From positions 620,257 through 684,256 of the forward strand of contig NZ_JADHDU010000001.1 in assembly GCF_016820495.1 (NCBI RefSeq): DNA of 64,000 bases. The letters run 5' to 3'. Made by a program: the position numbers and the translations under genes. Each line of letters starts with the position of its first letter. Position 1 is the stretch's first letter. The notes under the pieces were generated by a model. That model saw only the letters and a program-made list of their open reading frames with translations, did not search any database and was not told the DNA's origin. Shown here piece by piece: positions 54,228 to 64,000 of the stretch. The stretch is from Planococcus beigongshangi. GTDB lineage: Bacteria; Bacillota; Bacilli; Bacillales_A; Planococcaceae.

Positions 54228-55409
54228 ATGTTGGAATTTGATACATCAGTTGATGCTATGGCAGTTATAAAAGTTATCGGTGTCGGCGGCGGCGGTAACA
54301 ACGCTGTAAACCGCATGATCGAACACGGTGTCCAGGGTGTGGAATTTATCGCAGTCAACACGGATGCCCAAGCTTTGAATTTATCAAAAGCTGAAGTCCG
54401 CCTTCAAATCGGCGGCAAACTGACTCGCGGTCTTGGCGCCGGCGCCAACCCGGAAGTCGGAAAAAAAGCGGCGGAAGAAAGCAAGGAACAGATTGAAGAA
54501 GCACTCCGCGGCGCGGATATGGTCTTCGTGACAGCAGGCATGGGAGGCGGTACCGGAACAGGTGCAGCTCCAGTCATCGCTGCAATCGCTAAAGAACTTG
54601 GCGCATTGACGGTGGGTGTTGTGACACGTCCATTCACATTTGAAGGACGCAAGCGTTCGACGCAAGCAATCGGTGGGATCGGCCAGATGAAAGAATCGGT
54701 GGATACGCTGATCGTCATTCCGAACGACCGTCTGCTTGAAATCGTGGATAAAAATACGCCGATGCTTGAAGCGTTCCGTGAAGCGGATAATGTGCTCCGC
54801 CAAGGTGTCCAGGGTATTTCCGATTTGATCGCTGTACCGGGTCTTATCAACCTTGACTTTGCCGACGTTAAAACAATCATGTCGAATAAAGGGTCAGCAT
54901 TGATGGGAATCGGTGTTTCTTCGGGTGAAAACCGTGCTTCGGAAGCTGCGAAAAAAGCAGTTTCAAGTCCACTTCTTGAAGTATCTGTCGACGGAGCCAA
55001 AGGTGTCCTGATGAATATCACAGGCGGCTCGAATCTCAGCCTTTATGAAGTCCAGGAAGCTGCAGATATCGTCGCTTCCGCTTCTGATGAAGATGTAAAT
55101 ATGATTTTCGGTTCCGTGATCAACGATAACTTGAAAGATGAGATCGTCGTTACGGTTATTGCGACCGGATTCAATGAAGAACAGCTTCAGCCGAGAACGC
55201 CAAGAGGCTCTGGTTTGAATTCAAGCCGTGTGCAGTCTATCCAGCAACAGCAAGCACCGCAGCCGACGCTTCGTGAAGCGCGCCGTGAGGAACAGCGCCG
55301 CGAAGAACAAGCGCCAGTTTATCAGCAGGAACCGGCTCGTCAGGAAAAGCAGCAGGATGATGCACTTGATATTCCGACGTTCCTCCGCAACAGACAAAAG
55401 AGACGTTAA
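54228..55409 (+). CDS. ftsZ: Cell division protein FtsZ
   Basis: A 393-residue tubulin-like GTPase that forms the Z ring. The tubulin signature [11 protein letters not shown] is near residue 105, the T7 loop is INLDFADV near 208, a Gln/Arg/Glu-rich linker covers about 325-375, and the conserved C-terminal peptide is [13 protein letters not shown], which binds FtsA and SepF. AGGAGG precedes the ATG. A terminator follows directly. Confidence 0.98.
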   Translation: MLEFDTSVDAMAVIKVIGVGGGGNNAVNRMIEHGVQGVEFIAVNTDAQALNLSKAEVRLQIGGKLTRGLGAGANPEVGKKAAEESKEQIEEALRGADMVFVTAGMGGGTGTGAAPVIAAIAKELGALTVGVVTRPFTFEGRKRSTQAIGGIGQMKESVDTLIVIPNDRLLEIVDKNTPMLEAFREADNVLRQGVQGISDLIAVPGLINLDFADVKTIMSNKGSALMGIGVSSGENRASEAAKKAVSSPLLEVSVDGAKGVLMNITGGSNLSLYEVQEAADIVASASDEDVNMIFGSVINDNLKDEIVVTVIATGFNEEQLQPRTPRGSGLNSSRVQSIQQQQAPQPTLREARREEQRREEQAPVYQQEPARQEKQQDDALDIPTFLRNRQKRR

Positions 55410-55412
55410 TCC

Positions 55413-55444
55413 GAACAGCTGCCATAGTGGCAGCTGTTTTTTTT
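55413..55444 (+). terminator. Intrinsic terminator of ftsZ
   Basis: AACAGCTGCCA / TGGCAGCTGTT stem followed by T8. Confidence 0.92.
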
Positions 55445-55457
55445 GTGGATAAGAAAG

Positions 55458-55622
55458 TGTGCCTTTCGGAGCTGAACGGCCGTTATCGCTTTTCTTTGTC
55501 CAGACTCCAACGGGCCAACTCCTCGAGTCGTAAGCCCTCCCGGCTGTGCGGCTGAAAAGATGCCGCTTCGCCGGAATGTCTTACGCTTGTCGGAGCTGAG
55601 CGGCCGTTGTCGCTTTTCTTGC
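55458..55622 (-). repeat. Repeat family A, reverse-orientation copy between ftsZ and ylmE
   Basis: On the minus strand one complete diverged unit (55496-55620) runs from GAAAAGCGACAACGGCCGC to GTTGGAGTCTGGACAAAG and is followed by the first 38 bases of another. The central stem is GCGGC/GCCGC (55548-55566). Same family as the ftsA-ftsZ array but opposite orientation. Confidence 0.85.
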
Positions 55623-55696
55623 TAATATGACACAATTGATAAATGGCGGCATACTTGGTACAATAAACTGAACATCTGAAGAAAAGTTGTGAATTC

Positions 55697-56365
55697 ATGA
55701 AACCCATCAAACCGATATATAAAATGATAAGAAACGAACTGGATGAAGTACGTGAAGGCATCGAAGTCATCGCAGTAACAAAGCAAGTGGGCGTCGAGCG
55801 GACGAAAGAAGCAATCGAAGCCGGCATCGTCCATCTTGGTGAAAACCGTCCGGAAGGCTTCCTGAAGAAATATGAAGCAATCGGAGACGGCGCCACCTGG
55901 CATTTCATCGGAAATCTTCAAACCCGAAAAGTGAAGGAAATCATCAATCAGATCGATTACCTGCATTCACTTGACCGGTTAAGTCTGGCAAATGAAATTC
56001 AGAAGCGTGCGGAGCATACCATCAATTGTTTTGTACAGGTCAATGTTTCAAAAGAAGACAGCAAAAGTGGTGTCTTACCTGAAGAAACGGTCGATTTCAT
56101 CAAGACACTCGAAAAATATGATAAAATCAATATTATCGGATTGATGACGATGGCACCGAATACTGAAGATGAAGAAGTGTTGCGGGACGTTTTCAAGGGA
56201 TTAAAAACACTGCAGCAGCAGGTGGCTGAGAAAAATTGGCCACACGCTCCATGCACCGAATGTTCCATGGGAATGTCCAATGATTACTTGATAGCAGCGC
56301 AGGAAGGGGCGACTTTTGTTCGCGTCGGAACTGCATTAATCGGTTCAGAAAGTGAGGCAGAATGA
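55697..56365 (+). CDS. ylmE: YggS-family PLP homeostasis protein YlmE
   Basis: A 222-residue PLP-binding TIM-barrel protein with no known enzyme reaction, involved in PLP and amino acid balance. The PLP-lysine is in VIAVTKQV near residue 29, with [21 protein letters not shown] and CSMGMSNDY downstream. It normally precedes sepF. In B. subtilis sigE, sigG, ylmA, ylmC and ylmD lie between ftsZ and ylmE; none is here. Confidence 0.92.
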   Translation: MKPIKPIYKMIRNELDEVREGIEVIAVTKQVGVERTKEAIEAGIVHLGENRPEGFLKKYEAIGDGATWHFIGNLQTRKVKEIINQIDYLHSLDRLSLANEIQKRAEHTINCFVQVNVSKEDSKSGVLPEETVDFIKTLEKYDKINIIGLMTMAPNTEDEEVLRDVFKGLKTLQQQVAEKNWPHAPCTECSMGMSNDYLIAAQEGATFVRVGTALIGSESEAE

Positions 56366-56829
56366 TGAGCATTAAAAATTCATTCAAGAATTTCTTTTAT
56401 TTAGAGGAAGAAGAAGATCAGCCACAGCAGCAAAACCAGCAGGCTCCCCGCTATGAAAAGCCGTCAGTCAATCAGGAAATCCGTAAATCGCCAAAAGAAC
56501 GTCGGCAGAAAGCGGCTGAAACGTCTGTTCCGAACCTGGTGAGCATTCAAACAGCAGCATCCAAATCCTCAAAAGTGAATTTGGCGGAACCTCGGGTCTA
56601 TGCAGAAGCGCAGGACATTGCTGAACATCTGAAAAGTAAACGTGCTGTTGTCGTAAACCTTCAGCGCATTGAAAAAAGCCAGGGACTTCGCATCATCGAT
56701 TTCCTGAGCGGCACGGTCTATGCACTGGGCGGAGATATCCAGCGCATCGGTACGGATATTTTCCTGTGCGTACCGGATACAGTGGAAGTGGACGGCGCAA
56801 TATCCGACTTTTACTATGACGAAGACTAA
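56365..56829 (+). CDS. sepF: Cell division protein SepF
   Basis: A 154-residue FtsZ-bundling protein and membrane anchor. The N-terminal amphipathic helix ([18 protein letters not shown]) binds membrane, a Gln-rich linker follows, and the C-terminal domain ([20 protein letters not shown], about 90-150) forms rings that bind the FtsZ tail. An ATG one codon upstream is also possible. It overlaps the ylmE stop. Confidence 0.93.
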   Translation: MSIKNSFKNFFYLEEEEDQPQQQNQQAPRYEKPSVNQEIRKSPKERRQKAAETSVPNLVSIQTAASKSSKVNLAEPRVYAEAQDIAEHLKSKRAVVVNLQRIEKSQGLRIIDFLSGTVYALGGDIQRIGTDIFLCVPDTVEVDGAISDFYYDED

Positions 56830-56854
56830 TTTTATAGAGGAGCAATATTAACCT

Positions 56855-57121
56855 ATGGTATTAATTGTAACTTTGCTTTTAAATGCAATTCGGATATATA
56901 CGTATATATTGATAGCCGGGGTTCTTATGAGCTGGGTGCCGAGCATCAAAGAGTCAAGCATCGGCCAGATCATTTCAAGAGTGACTGATCCCTACCTGGA
57001 TATATTCCGCAGATTCATCCCGCCGATCGGTATGATCGACATTTCACCGATCGTAGCGATTATCACTTTGCAATTGGCATCGGAAGGAATACTGGTTTTA
57101 TTCAGAATGTTTTATTTCTAA
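56855..57121 (+). CDS. ylmG: YggT-family membrane protein YlmG
   Basis: An 88-residue protein with two transmembrane segments of the YggT family, with the conserved loop DPYLDIFRRFIPPIGMIDISP (quoted in part: DPYLDIFRRFIPPIG). Linked to division or chloroplast nucleoid roles in homologues; the exact job is unknown. AGAGGAG precedes the ATG. Confidence 0.88.
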   Translation: MVLIVTLLLNAIRIYTYILIAGVLMSWVPSIKESSIGQIISRVTDPYLDIFRRFIPPIGMIDISPIVAIITLQLASEGILVLFRMFYF

Positions 57122-57149
57122 TAACCTCACGCTTAGTGAGGTTTTTTTC
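57122..57149 (+). terminator. Intrinsic terminator after ylmG
   Basis: AACCTCAC / GTGAGGTT stem followed by T7. Confidence 0.85.
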
Positions 57150-57183
57150 TTGAAATGAGTTGAACTCGGGAAGGAGCAGGCTA

Positions 57184-57969
57184 ATGGATTCCATATTTCA
57201 GCATTTTCGAAAAGAAGAACAGCAATTTATCGAACAGGTTTCCGGCTGGTTGAATGAAGTCGAAGACCGCTATACACCTAAACTTACTGACTTCCTGGAT
57301 CCGCGTGAACGGTTCATCGTGCAATCCGTGCTCGGCTCGAGTGAGATCGGGATGGAGTCGCTCGGCCTGTTTCCAGACGCGGAACGGCAGAGGGTCCTAT
57401 TATATCCATCGTATTATGAGCCGACAGCAGAGGATTTCAATATCACTGTATTCGAGCTGAAATATCCTGTGAAGTTCGTAACGCTCCGCCATCCGGATAT
57501 TCTGGGGTCTTTGATGTCGGTGGGGCTTGGCCGGAGTAAATTCGGTGATATCCGGATCGAAGGCGAACGCATCCAATTTGCTGTGGCGGACGAAGTGGGG
57601 CTATACCTGCTGACCAATTTCGTTTCTGCGGCAAAAGTGAAAGTCCAGCTGATCGAAGTGGAAGATACAGCCGACATGCTGACGGTGACAGAAGATTGGT
57701 TTGAGGAATCCCATACGGTCAGTTCGATGAGACTCGACACAGTCTTGAGCTCCGTCTACAATATTTCTCGGCAAAAGGCATCTGCTTTGATCCACGGGGG
57801 CAAAGTGAAAGTCAACTGGACTGTGCAGGAGCAGCCTTCATTCGAATTGCATGAATCGGATATGATTTCATCGAGGGGCTTCGGGCGGGTCAAGGTGCTG
57901 ATGATCGAAGGCAGGACGAAAAAAGATAAAATCCGTCTTCAGATCGGAAGGCTTGAACAACGGAAATGA
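57184..57969 (+). CDS. ylmH: S4-domain RNA-binding protein YlmH
   Basis: A 261-residue protein with an N-terminal YlmH domain and a C-terminal S4 RNA-binding domain (about 185-245; RLDTVLSSVYNISRQKASALI in part). In B. subtilis YlmH binds stalled large ribosomal subunits in ribosome quality control. The ATG at 57184 follows AAGGAG; a start eight codons upstream is less suited. Confidence 0.9.
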   Translation: MDSIFQHFRKEEQQFIEQVSGWLNEVEDRYTPKLTDFLDPRERFIVQSVLGSSEIGMESLGLFPDAERQRVLLYPSYYEPTAEDFNITVFELKYPVKFVTLRHPDILGSLMSVGLGRSKFGDIRIEGERIQFAVADEVGLYLLTNFVSAAKVKVQLIEVEDTADMLTVTEDWFEESHTVSSMRLDTVLSSVYNISRQKASALIHGGKVKVNWTVQEQPSFELHESDMISSRGFGRVKVLMIEGRTKKDKIRLQIGRLEQRK

Positions 57970-58019
57970 CGCTTGCATGGAATGTTGAAAATTATACTGA
58001 TATTTCATGCAATGGGCGT

Positions 58020-58025
58020 TATAAT
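58020..58025 (+). promoter_or_regulatory. Probable -10 of the divIVA promoter
   Basis: TATAAT 38 bases before the divIVA start. The -35 (near CTGATA) is weak. Confidence 0.5.
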
Positions 58026-58062
58026 GAAAAGTAACAAACATATATGAAGGAGAGTGCACTGA

Positions 58063-58584
58063 ATGCCATTATCCCCGTTGGATATACATAATAAAGAGTT
58101 CAGTAAGGCGTTTCGCGGATATCAGGAAGATGAAGTGAACGATTTCCTGGATCAGATCATCAAAGATTACGAAATTCTGCTGAAAGAGAAAAAAGATCTG
58201 GAAGAACGTTTGAAACAGACCGATGAGCGCGTTGGCCATTTCACTACAATTGAAGGAACTTTGCAGAAATCGATCGTCATCGCTCAGGAAGCAGCAGAAG
58301 AAGTGCGCCGCAACTCCCAGAAAGAAGCGAAGCTCATCGTCCGCGAAGCTGAAAAGAATGCGGACCGCATCGTCAATGAATCGCTCACTAAAGCGCGCCG
58401 CATTGCAATGGAAATCGAGGAATTGAAAAAGCAGTCCAAAGTTTTCCGCAACCGCTTCAAAATGATCGTAGAAGCCCAGCTTGACCTGATCGATACGGAT
58501 GACTGGGATTCGCTGATGGAATATGATGTGGACACGACGACCCTGGACCGGCTTGAAGATCCCAACGAAGATTACCGTCCTTGA
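58063..58584 (+). CDS. divIVA: Cell-pole and septum protein DivIVA
   Basis: A 173-residue coiled-coil protein that senses negative membrane curvature. The N-terminal lipid-binding domain contains PLSPLDIHNKEFSKAFRGY with the conserved Phe and Arg, and two long coiled coils follow (about 28-60 and 75-135). AAGGAGAG precedes the ATG. It placed division or pole proteins in B. subtilis; with no sporulation genes nearby a septum role is more likely. Confidence 0.95.
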   Translation: MPLSPLDIHNKEFSKAFRGYQEDEVNDFLDQIIKDYEILLKEKKDLEERLKQTDERVGHFTTIEGTLQKSIVIAQEAAEEVRRNSQKEAKLIVREAEKNADRIVNESLTKARRIAMEIEELKKQSKVFRNRFKMIVEAQLDLIDTDDWDSLMEYDVDTTTLDRLEDPNEDYRP

Positions 58585-58609
58585 CTATAAATGCAACACT
58601 CTTTATAAT
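58581..58609 (+). promoter_or_regulatory. Sigma-A promoter of ileS
   Basis: TTGACT at 58581-58586 and TATAAT at 58604-58609 with a 17-base spacer. The -35 overlaps the divIVA stop codon (TGA at 58582-58584). Confidence 0.85.
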
Positions 58610-58615
58610 TACGAC

Positions 58616-58875
58616 ATACTGGAAATAGCAATTATCATAACAAATGCGTTGATGGAGACAGTAATCACAGCCATTCAGGAAAGCGAGCCGGGGACAGTGG
58701 AAGCCCGGTGCTGAAAGCTAGGATGAAAATCACTCCTGAGCAGAACCGGGGAAATCGAGTATCCGGTTCCGTCCCGCCACGATACGGTGTTCGAGTGGCA
58801 GCATTCAGCTGCAACAAGGGTGGTACCGCGAGTAAGCTTCTCGTCCCTTTCCAGGGATGGGGGGCTTTTTATTAT
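58616..58875 (+). promoter_or_regulatory. T-box riboswitch of ileS (isoleucine specifier)
   Basis: The leader between divIVA and ileS holds a long Stem I (with AGCGAGCCGGGG and GGAAGCCCGG distal parts), the specifier ATC (Ile) at 58729-58731 in GAAAATCAC, the T-box AAGGGTGGTACCGCG at 58816-58830, and a terminator CGTCCCT / AGGGATG with T5 ending near 58872. Uncharged tRNA-Ile would favour the antiterminator. The transcription start is inferred from the promoter. Confidence 0.95.
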
Positions 58876-58894
58876 GTTTACAGGAGGAATTATG

Positions 58895-61657
58895 ATGGAT
58901 TACAAAGACACGTTATTGATGCCGAAAACAGATTTTCCGATGCGCGGCAATTTACCGAACCGGGAACCGGAAATGCAAACAAAATGGGAAGAAATGGAAA
59001 TCTATAAGAAAGTTCAGGAACGCACAAAAGGCCTTCCATATTTCATCCTTCATGATGGACCGCCATATGCTAACGGCGATTTGCATATGGGACACGCACT
59101 GAACAAAGTGCTGAAGGATATGATCGTCCGTTCCCGTTCAATGATGGGCTTCCATGCCCCGTATGTTCCAGGCTGGGATACACACGGTCTGCCGATCGAG
59201 CAGGCATTGACGAATAAAGGTGTGAACCGAAAAGAAATGTCCTTGGCTGAATTCCGTAAACTCTGTGAAGAGTATGCGTATGAGCAGATCGACAGCCAGC
59301 GCACTCAATTTAAACGCATCGGTGTCCGAGGCGACTGGGAAAATCCGTATGTCACATTGAAGCCTTCGTATGAAGCGCGCCAAATCGAAGTTTTCGGCTC
59401 CATGGCGAACAAAGGGTATATCTACAAAGGATTGAAACCGGTCTACTGGTCGCCATCAAGTGAATCGTCGCTTGCTGAAGCGGAAATCGAATACCACGAC
59501 AAGAAATCACCATCCATCTATGTTTCATTCCCTGTAACAGATGGTAAAGGTGTTCTTGCTGAAGGCACGAAACTGATCATCTGGACGACGACTCCTTGGA
59601 CGATCCCGGCAAACCTTGGAATCACGGTCCATGAAAAACTCGACTATGTCGAAGTGGAAGTGAATGGATCAAAATATGTCATCGCACGCGAATTGCTTGA
59701 TGACGTCGCATCTGAACTGAAGTGGGAAGATCCTAAAGTCCTGCGTGAGATGAAAGGTGCGGAACTGGAAAACATCCTGACGAAGCATCCTCTATATGAC
59801 CGCACATCGCTGGTCATGCTCGGAGACCATGTCACCGTCGATTCAGGGACAGGCTGTGTCCATACAGCACCTGGTCACGGGGAAGATGACTTTTTGGTCG
59901 GTAAAAAATACGGCCTTGATATTCTTTGCCCAGTCGATGAAAAAGGTGTATTCACAGAAGAAGCACCAGGATTCGAAGGCCAGTTCTATGATAAAGCCAA
60001 TAAAGCGATTACGGAAGCGTTGGATGCAGCAGGAGCTCTTGAAGCCTTGACATTCATCACGCACTCGTATCCGCATGACTGGCGCACGAAAAAACCGGTC
60101 ATCTACCGTGCTACGGCACAATGGTTCGTATCGATTGACGCATTCCGTGATAATATCCTGAAAGCGATCAACGAAACGACGTTCACGCCGGCATGGGGCG
60201 AAACGCGCCTGTTCAATATGCTGCGCGACCGCGGCGACTGGAACATTTCGCGTCAACGTGTATGGGGCGTGCCGATTCCTGTTTTCTATGCAGAAAATGG
60301 CGACCCGATCATCACTGACGAAACAATTGCCCATATTGCCGGCCTGTTCCGTGAACATGGATCGAACGTATGGTTCGAACGCCCGGCTGCAGAATTATTG
60401 CCTCCAGGATTCGAACATCCAAGCAGCCCGAACGGCATCTTCACGAAAGAACTGGATATCATGGATGTCTGGTTCGACTCAGGATCATCGCATCAAGCGG
60501 TTCTTGACGAACGCGAAGACCTTCAATATCCGGCAGACCTTTATCTTGAAGGCTCTGACCAATACCGCGGATGGTTCAACTCATCTCTTACGACAAGTGT
60601 TGCCATCAACGGAATTGCTCCTTATAAAGGCGTATTGAGCCATGGTTTTACACTTGACGGCAATGGCAAAAAAATGAGTAAGTCTCTAGGAAATGTTATT
60701 CTTCCGTCGAAAGTGATGAATCAGATGGGGGCAGATATTCTGCGCCTGTGGGTCGCTTCTGTCGACTACACGGCTGATGTCCGCGTATCCGACGAGAACT
60801 TCAAGCAAGTTTCGGAAGTATACCGCAAAATCCGTAACACCCTGAAATTCCTTCACGGAAATCTAGCTGATTTCAATGAAAAAGAGGACCGTGTCGCATT
60901 TGAAGATATGCGTGAAATGGATCAGTATATGGTCATGAAACTTCAAAAGATGATCGATACTGCACGCAAGGGTTACGAAACATATGAGTTCGCGACCATC
61001 TATAATGCGTTGAATAATTACTGCGCGAATGATTTGAGTTCATTCTATCTGGATGTGGCGAAAGATGTGGTATACATCGAAGGCGCCGATCATCCGCACC
61101 GCCGCGCAATGCAGACAGTCATGTTCGACTCGTTGATGGCCATCCTGAAATTGGCATCGCCGATCATTCCGCATACGGCTGATGAAATGTGGTCATATCT
61201 TGGATTCGTCGAAGAAGACAGTGTCCAACTGACTGATTTCCCTGAAGTCGAAGAACATAGCAGCTTCAAAGATCTTGAAGAGAAGTGGACACGCTTCATG
61301 GCAGTCCGCGACGATGTGCTGAAAGCGCTGGAAGAGGCCCGTGCTGCGAAAACAATCGGTAAATCTTTGGAAGCGAAAGTTACTGTCTACGGTTCAGAAG
61401 AAATTCAGAGCCTGCTCGCATCCGTCGATGAAAACGTGGCTCAGCTCCTGATCGTTTCGAATTATGAATTCGGGGGATCCGCTGAGAGTGCTCCTGCTGA
61501 TGCATTGGCATTGAATCATGTCACTGTGGCAGTTGAAAAAAATGAAGGCGAAAAATGTGAGCGCTGCTGGACGATTTCCGACAAAATCGGCGAAAGCGAA
61601 GCTCATCCGACGTTATGCCCAAGATGTGCGGACGTAGTGGAAAAACATTACGCATAA
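58895..61657 (+). CDS. ileS: Isoleucyl-tRNA synthetase
   Basis: A 920-residue class I aminoacyl-tRNA synthetase. The HIGH motif is HMGH at residues 64-67, the KMSKS motif is near residue 594 ([10 protein letters not shown]), the editing domain lies between, and the C-terminus has a zinc site (CERCW and CPRCADV). The ATG at 58895 is seven bases after AGGAGG; an ATG one codon earlier is also possible. Bacterial type with C-terminal zinc, so it is expected to be the mupirocin-sensitive form. Confidence 0.98.
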   Translation: MDYKDTLLMPKTDFPMRGNLPNREPEMQTKWEEMEIYKKVQERTKGLPYFILHDGPPYANGDLHMGHALNKVLKDMIVRSRSMMGFHAPYVPGWDTHGLPIEQALTNKGVNRKEMSLAEFRKLCEEYAYEQIDSQRTQFKRIGVRGDWENPYVTLKPSYEARQIEVFGSMANKGYIYKGLKPVYWSPSSESSLAEAEIEYHDKKSPSIYVSFPVTDGKGVLAEGTKLIIWTTTPWTIPANLGITVHEKLDYVEVEVNGSKYVIARELLDDVASELKWEDPKVLREMKGAELENILTKHPLYDRTSLVMLGDHVTVDSGTGCVHTAPGHGEDDFLVGKKYGLDILCPVDEKGVFTEEAPGFEGQFYDKANKAITEALDAAGALEALTFITHSYPHDWRTKKPVIYRATAQWFVSIDAFRDNILKAINETTFTPAWGETRLFNMLRDRGDWNISRQRVWGVPIPVFYAENGDPIITDETIAHIAGLFREHGSNVWFERPAAELLPPGFEHPSSPNGIFTKELDIMDVWFDSGSSHQAVLDEREDLQYPADLYLEGSDQYRGWFNSSLTTSVAINGIAPYKGVLSHGFTLDGNGKKMSKSLGNVILPSKVMNQMGADILRLWVASVDYTADVRVSDENFKQVSEVYRKIRNTLKFLHGNLADFNEKEDRVAFEDMREMDQYMVMKLQKMIDTARKGYETYEFATIYNALNNYCANDLSSFYLDVAKDVVYIEGADHPHRRAMQTVMFDSLMAILKLASPIIPHTADEMWSYLGFVEEDSVQLTDFPEVEEHSSFKDLEEKWTRFMAVRDDVLKALEEARAAKTIGKSLEAKVTVYGSEEIQSLLASVDENVAQLLIVSNYEFGGSAESAPADALALNHVTVAVEKNEGEKCERCWTISDKIGESEAHPTLCPRCADVVEKHYA

Positions 61658-61664
61658 TTGAAAA

Positions 61665-61721
61665 TAAACCGATATTCCGCTTTGCTTGCTCACTATGGAG
61701 TCTATGCAGCGCCGAAGGGGC
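61665..61721 (-). repeat. Partial repeat family B copy (B4) after ileS
   Basis: On the minus strand it reads CCCCTTCGGCGCTGCATAGAC, then CTCCATAG and GCGGAATATCGGTTTA at the other end (quoted in parts). Both termini match the ends of B3; the middle is reduced. Confidence 0.6.
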
Positions 61722-61743
61722 AATAACAAATAGCAATAAACTA

Positions 61744-61791
61744 TAAGGTCTGGAGAAACGGCAAGTCCGTTCTCCGGGCCTTCGCTTTTTT
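61744..61791 (+). terminator. Intrinsic terminator after ileS
   Basis: AAGGTCTGGAGAAACGG / CCGTTCTCCGGGCCTT stem followed by a T-rich tract. Confidence 0.82.
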
Positions 61792-61842
61792 CCGCGAGAT
61801 TGTGTTAAAATAGGAAGATAGATGAGATGACGGGGGAAACGT

Positions 61843-62319
61843 ATGTTTATTTATTATGCAATTGCAGCAGCAATCATCGCTGCGGATCAATTTACAAAAT
61901 GGCTTGTCCTGCAGAATATGGAGCTCGGGGAACGGATTCCGGTCGTTGAACCTTATTTTGCATGGCTGTCACACCGCAACCGGGGTGCCGCATGGGGGAT
62001 GCTGGAAGGGCAGATGTGGCTGTTCGCCATCATTACGGTAGCTGTCATAATCGGCATCCTGTATTATTTCCATAAATATTCCAAAGGGCAGCCGCTGCTG
62101 CAGCTGAGCCTGATGATCATTCTTGGCGGAGCGGTCGGCAACTTCATCGATAGAATGCTTCGCGGCGAAGTCGTCGATTTTGTCGATGTGCTGATTCCAG
62201 GCATTAATTACCATTTTCCGATATTCAATATTGCTGATGCTGCACTGACAATCGGGGTTATCCTGATGATCATATTCGTGATCTATGACGAAAAACAACA
62301 AAAGAAAAAGGTGTCTTAA
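61843..62319 (+). CDS. lspA: Lipoprotein signal peptidase II
   Basis: A 158-residue four-helix aspartyl protease that cleaves lipoprotein signal peptides after lipid addition. Catalytic aspartates D103 (GNFIDRM) and D132 (FNIADAAL) are present. It serves the lipoproteins of this window such as CtaC and the deacetylase. Its stop overlaps the next start by one base. Confidence 0.96.
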   Translation: MFIYYAIAAAIIAADQFTKWLVLQNMELGERIPVVEPYFAWLSHRNRGAAWGMLEGQMWLFAIITVAVIIGILYYFHKYSKGQPLLQLSLMIILGGAVGNFIDRMLRGEVVDFVDVLIPGINYHFPIFNIADAALTIGVILMIIFVIYDEKQQKKKVS

Positions 62320-63251
62320 TGGAAGAATTAACTACTCAAATCGAAGATTTAACAATTGAAATCACGGAAGAAATGGCCGGTGAGCGAATCGATAAGGCAG
62401 TTTCGTCATTAGACCCGGACTGGTCACGTTCGCAGATCGCCAATTGGGTAAAAGAAGGTGCGGTCAGTGTAAATGGCGAAACGGTCAAGCCGAATTATAA
62501 AGTGCGCCTTGCTGATGTGATTATCGTAACACCGCCCGTACTTGAAGAACTTGATGTCGTACCGGAAGATCTCGATCTGGAAATCGTCTATGAAGATACA
62601 GATGTATTGGTCGTCAATAAACCTAAAGGAATGGTAGTCCATCCGGCACCGGGCCATGCAAAAGGCACACTGGTGAACGGTTTGATGCATCATTGTACGG
62701 ATCTGTCAGGGATCAACGGAGTCGTCCGTCCGGGTATCGTCCACCGTATCGATAAAGATACGTCCGGCCTGTTGATGGTAGCGAAAAACGATGCATCACA
62801 CACATCTCTCGTAAACCAATTGGTTAAGAAAAGCGTGACACGCAAATATATCGCGCTGGTGCATGGGCACATCCCGCATGATAAAGGGACGATCGAAGCT
62901 CCGATTGCCCGCGATCCTCGTGAACGCCAAAATATGGCAGTTGTCGATAAAGGCAAGCATGCCGTCACCCATTTCCGGGTATTGGAACGTTTCGGCGATT
63001 TCACGTTGGTGGAATGCCGTCTGGAAACAGGACGCACGCACCAGATCCGCGTCCATATGAAATATATCGGTTTCCCGCTTGTCGGCGATCCGAAATATGG
63101 GCCAAAGAAAACAATGGATATCGGCGGCCAGGCGCTGCATGCTGAAGTGATAGGATTTGATCATCCGAAAACAGGCGAATACATGGAGTATTCAGCTGAA
63201 ATGCCCGAGTATTTCGCAGAACTTCTGGAATCTCTTCGCCAGAAGGATTGA
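62319..63251 (+). CDS. ylyB: RluD-type pseudouridine synthase YlyB
   Basis: A 310-residue pseudouridine synthase of the RluA/RluD family that modifies 23S rRNA. An S4 domain (about 20-75) precedes the catalytic domain; the catalytic Asp is D147 in HRIDKDTSGLL, with RTHQIRVH downstream. AAAGGTG is the ribosome site, inside lspA. Order lspA-ylyB-pyrR is that of B. subtilis. Confidence 0.95.
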   Translation: MEELTTQIEDLTIEITEEMAGERIDKAVSSLDPDWSRSQIANWVKEGAVSVNGETVKPNYKVRLADVIIVTPPVLEELDVVPEDLDLEIVYEDTDVLVVNKPKGMVVHPAPGHAKGTLVNGLMHHCTDLSGINGVVRPGIVHRIDKDTSGLLMVAKNDASHTSLVNQLVKKSVTRKYIALVHGHIPHDKGTIEAPIARDPRERQNMAVVDKGKHAVTHFRVLERFGDFTLVECRLETGRTHQIRVHMKYIGFPLVGDPKYGPKKTMDIGGQALHAEVIGFDHPKTGEYMEYSAEMPEYFAELLESLRQKD

Positions 63252-63277
63252 CAAACCCGCAAGTCGTTCATTATACT
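63248..63277 (+). promoter_or_regulatory. Sigma-A promoter of the pyr operon
   Basis: TTGACA at 63248-63253 and TATACT at 63272-63277 with an 18-base spacer. The -35 contains the ylyB stop codon (TGA at 63249-63251). Confidence 0.88.
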
Positions 63278-63280
63278 TGA

Positions 63281-63979
<699 letters not shown>

Positions 63980-64000
63980 GACAGGAGAGAAGAATATTGA

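Overview
This window is a stretch of chromosome from a low-to-moderate GC Gram-positive bacterium of the order Bacillales. Gene content and order run parallel to the Bacillus subtilis pdh-speA-ykt-yla-cta-ylb-mra/fts-ylm-ileS-pyrR segment. The genes that interrupt this order in spore formers are missing: no ylbD, ylbJ, spoVD, spoVE, spoIIGA, sigE or sigG. The division cluster has the short Staphylococcus-like form. Together this suggests a non-sporulating or sporulation-reduced member of the Planococcaceae (Planococcus or Planomicrobium type). That assignment is inference from gene order and protein resemblance; no 16S gene is present.

Layout. 1-8.6 kb: end of the pyruvate dehydrogenase operon (pdhC, pdhD), a lipoprotein polysaccharide deacetylase, a tandem array of seven 124-bp repeats, arginine decarboxylase speA, a nitronate monooxygenase, and the yktA/yktB/ykzI/yktC group. 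8.6-17.5 kb: ylaF, typA, ylaH, a convergent set of small genes, ylaN, ftsW and pyruvate carboxylase. 17.5-25.4 kb: haem A synthesis and the caa3 cytochrome oxidase (ctaA divergent from ctaBCDEF, then ctaG and ctaM). 25.4-36.6 kb: the ylb region (membrane permease, ylbA, ylbC, ylbF, ylbG, rsmD, coaD, ylbL, tmcAL, yceD, rpmF). 36.7-40 kb: a three-gene biotin-dependent acyl-CoA carboxylase. 40-43 kb: panE, a DUF3397 gene and a frameshifted bshC. 43-56 kb: the cell wall and division cluster mraZ-rsmH-ftsL-pbpB-mraY-murD-divIB-ylxW-ylxX-sbp-ftsA-ftsZ. 55.7-64 kb: ylmE-sepF-ylmG-ylmH-divIVA, a T-box-controlled ileS, lspA, rluD-type pseudouridine synthase, and pyrR behind its attenuator.

Most of the window is conserved core genome. 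The least explained material is non-coding. Repeat family A (about 121-124 bp) occurs as a near-identical seven-copy array after the deacetylase, as a diverged three-copy array between ftsA and ftsZ, and as single or partial copies after pdhD, murD and ftsZ. Copies can fold into a long hairpin whose central stem shows compensatory base changes between copies, and three of the five loci begin at or within a few bases of a stop codon. A second family (B) occurs at four intergenic sites and carries its own inverted repeats. Neither family encodes a protein.

Regulatory sites seen in the sequence include three GTGG boxes at 10-bp spacing upstream of mraZ (a likely MraZ operator), a full consensus catabolite-response site over the promoter of the acyl-CoA carboxylase operon, several strong sigma-A promoters, the ileS T-box, the pyrR attenuator and about twenty intrinsic terminators.
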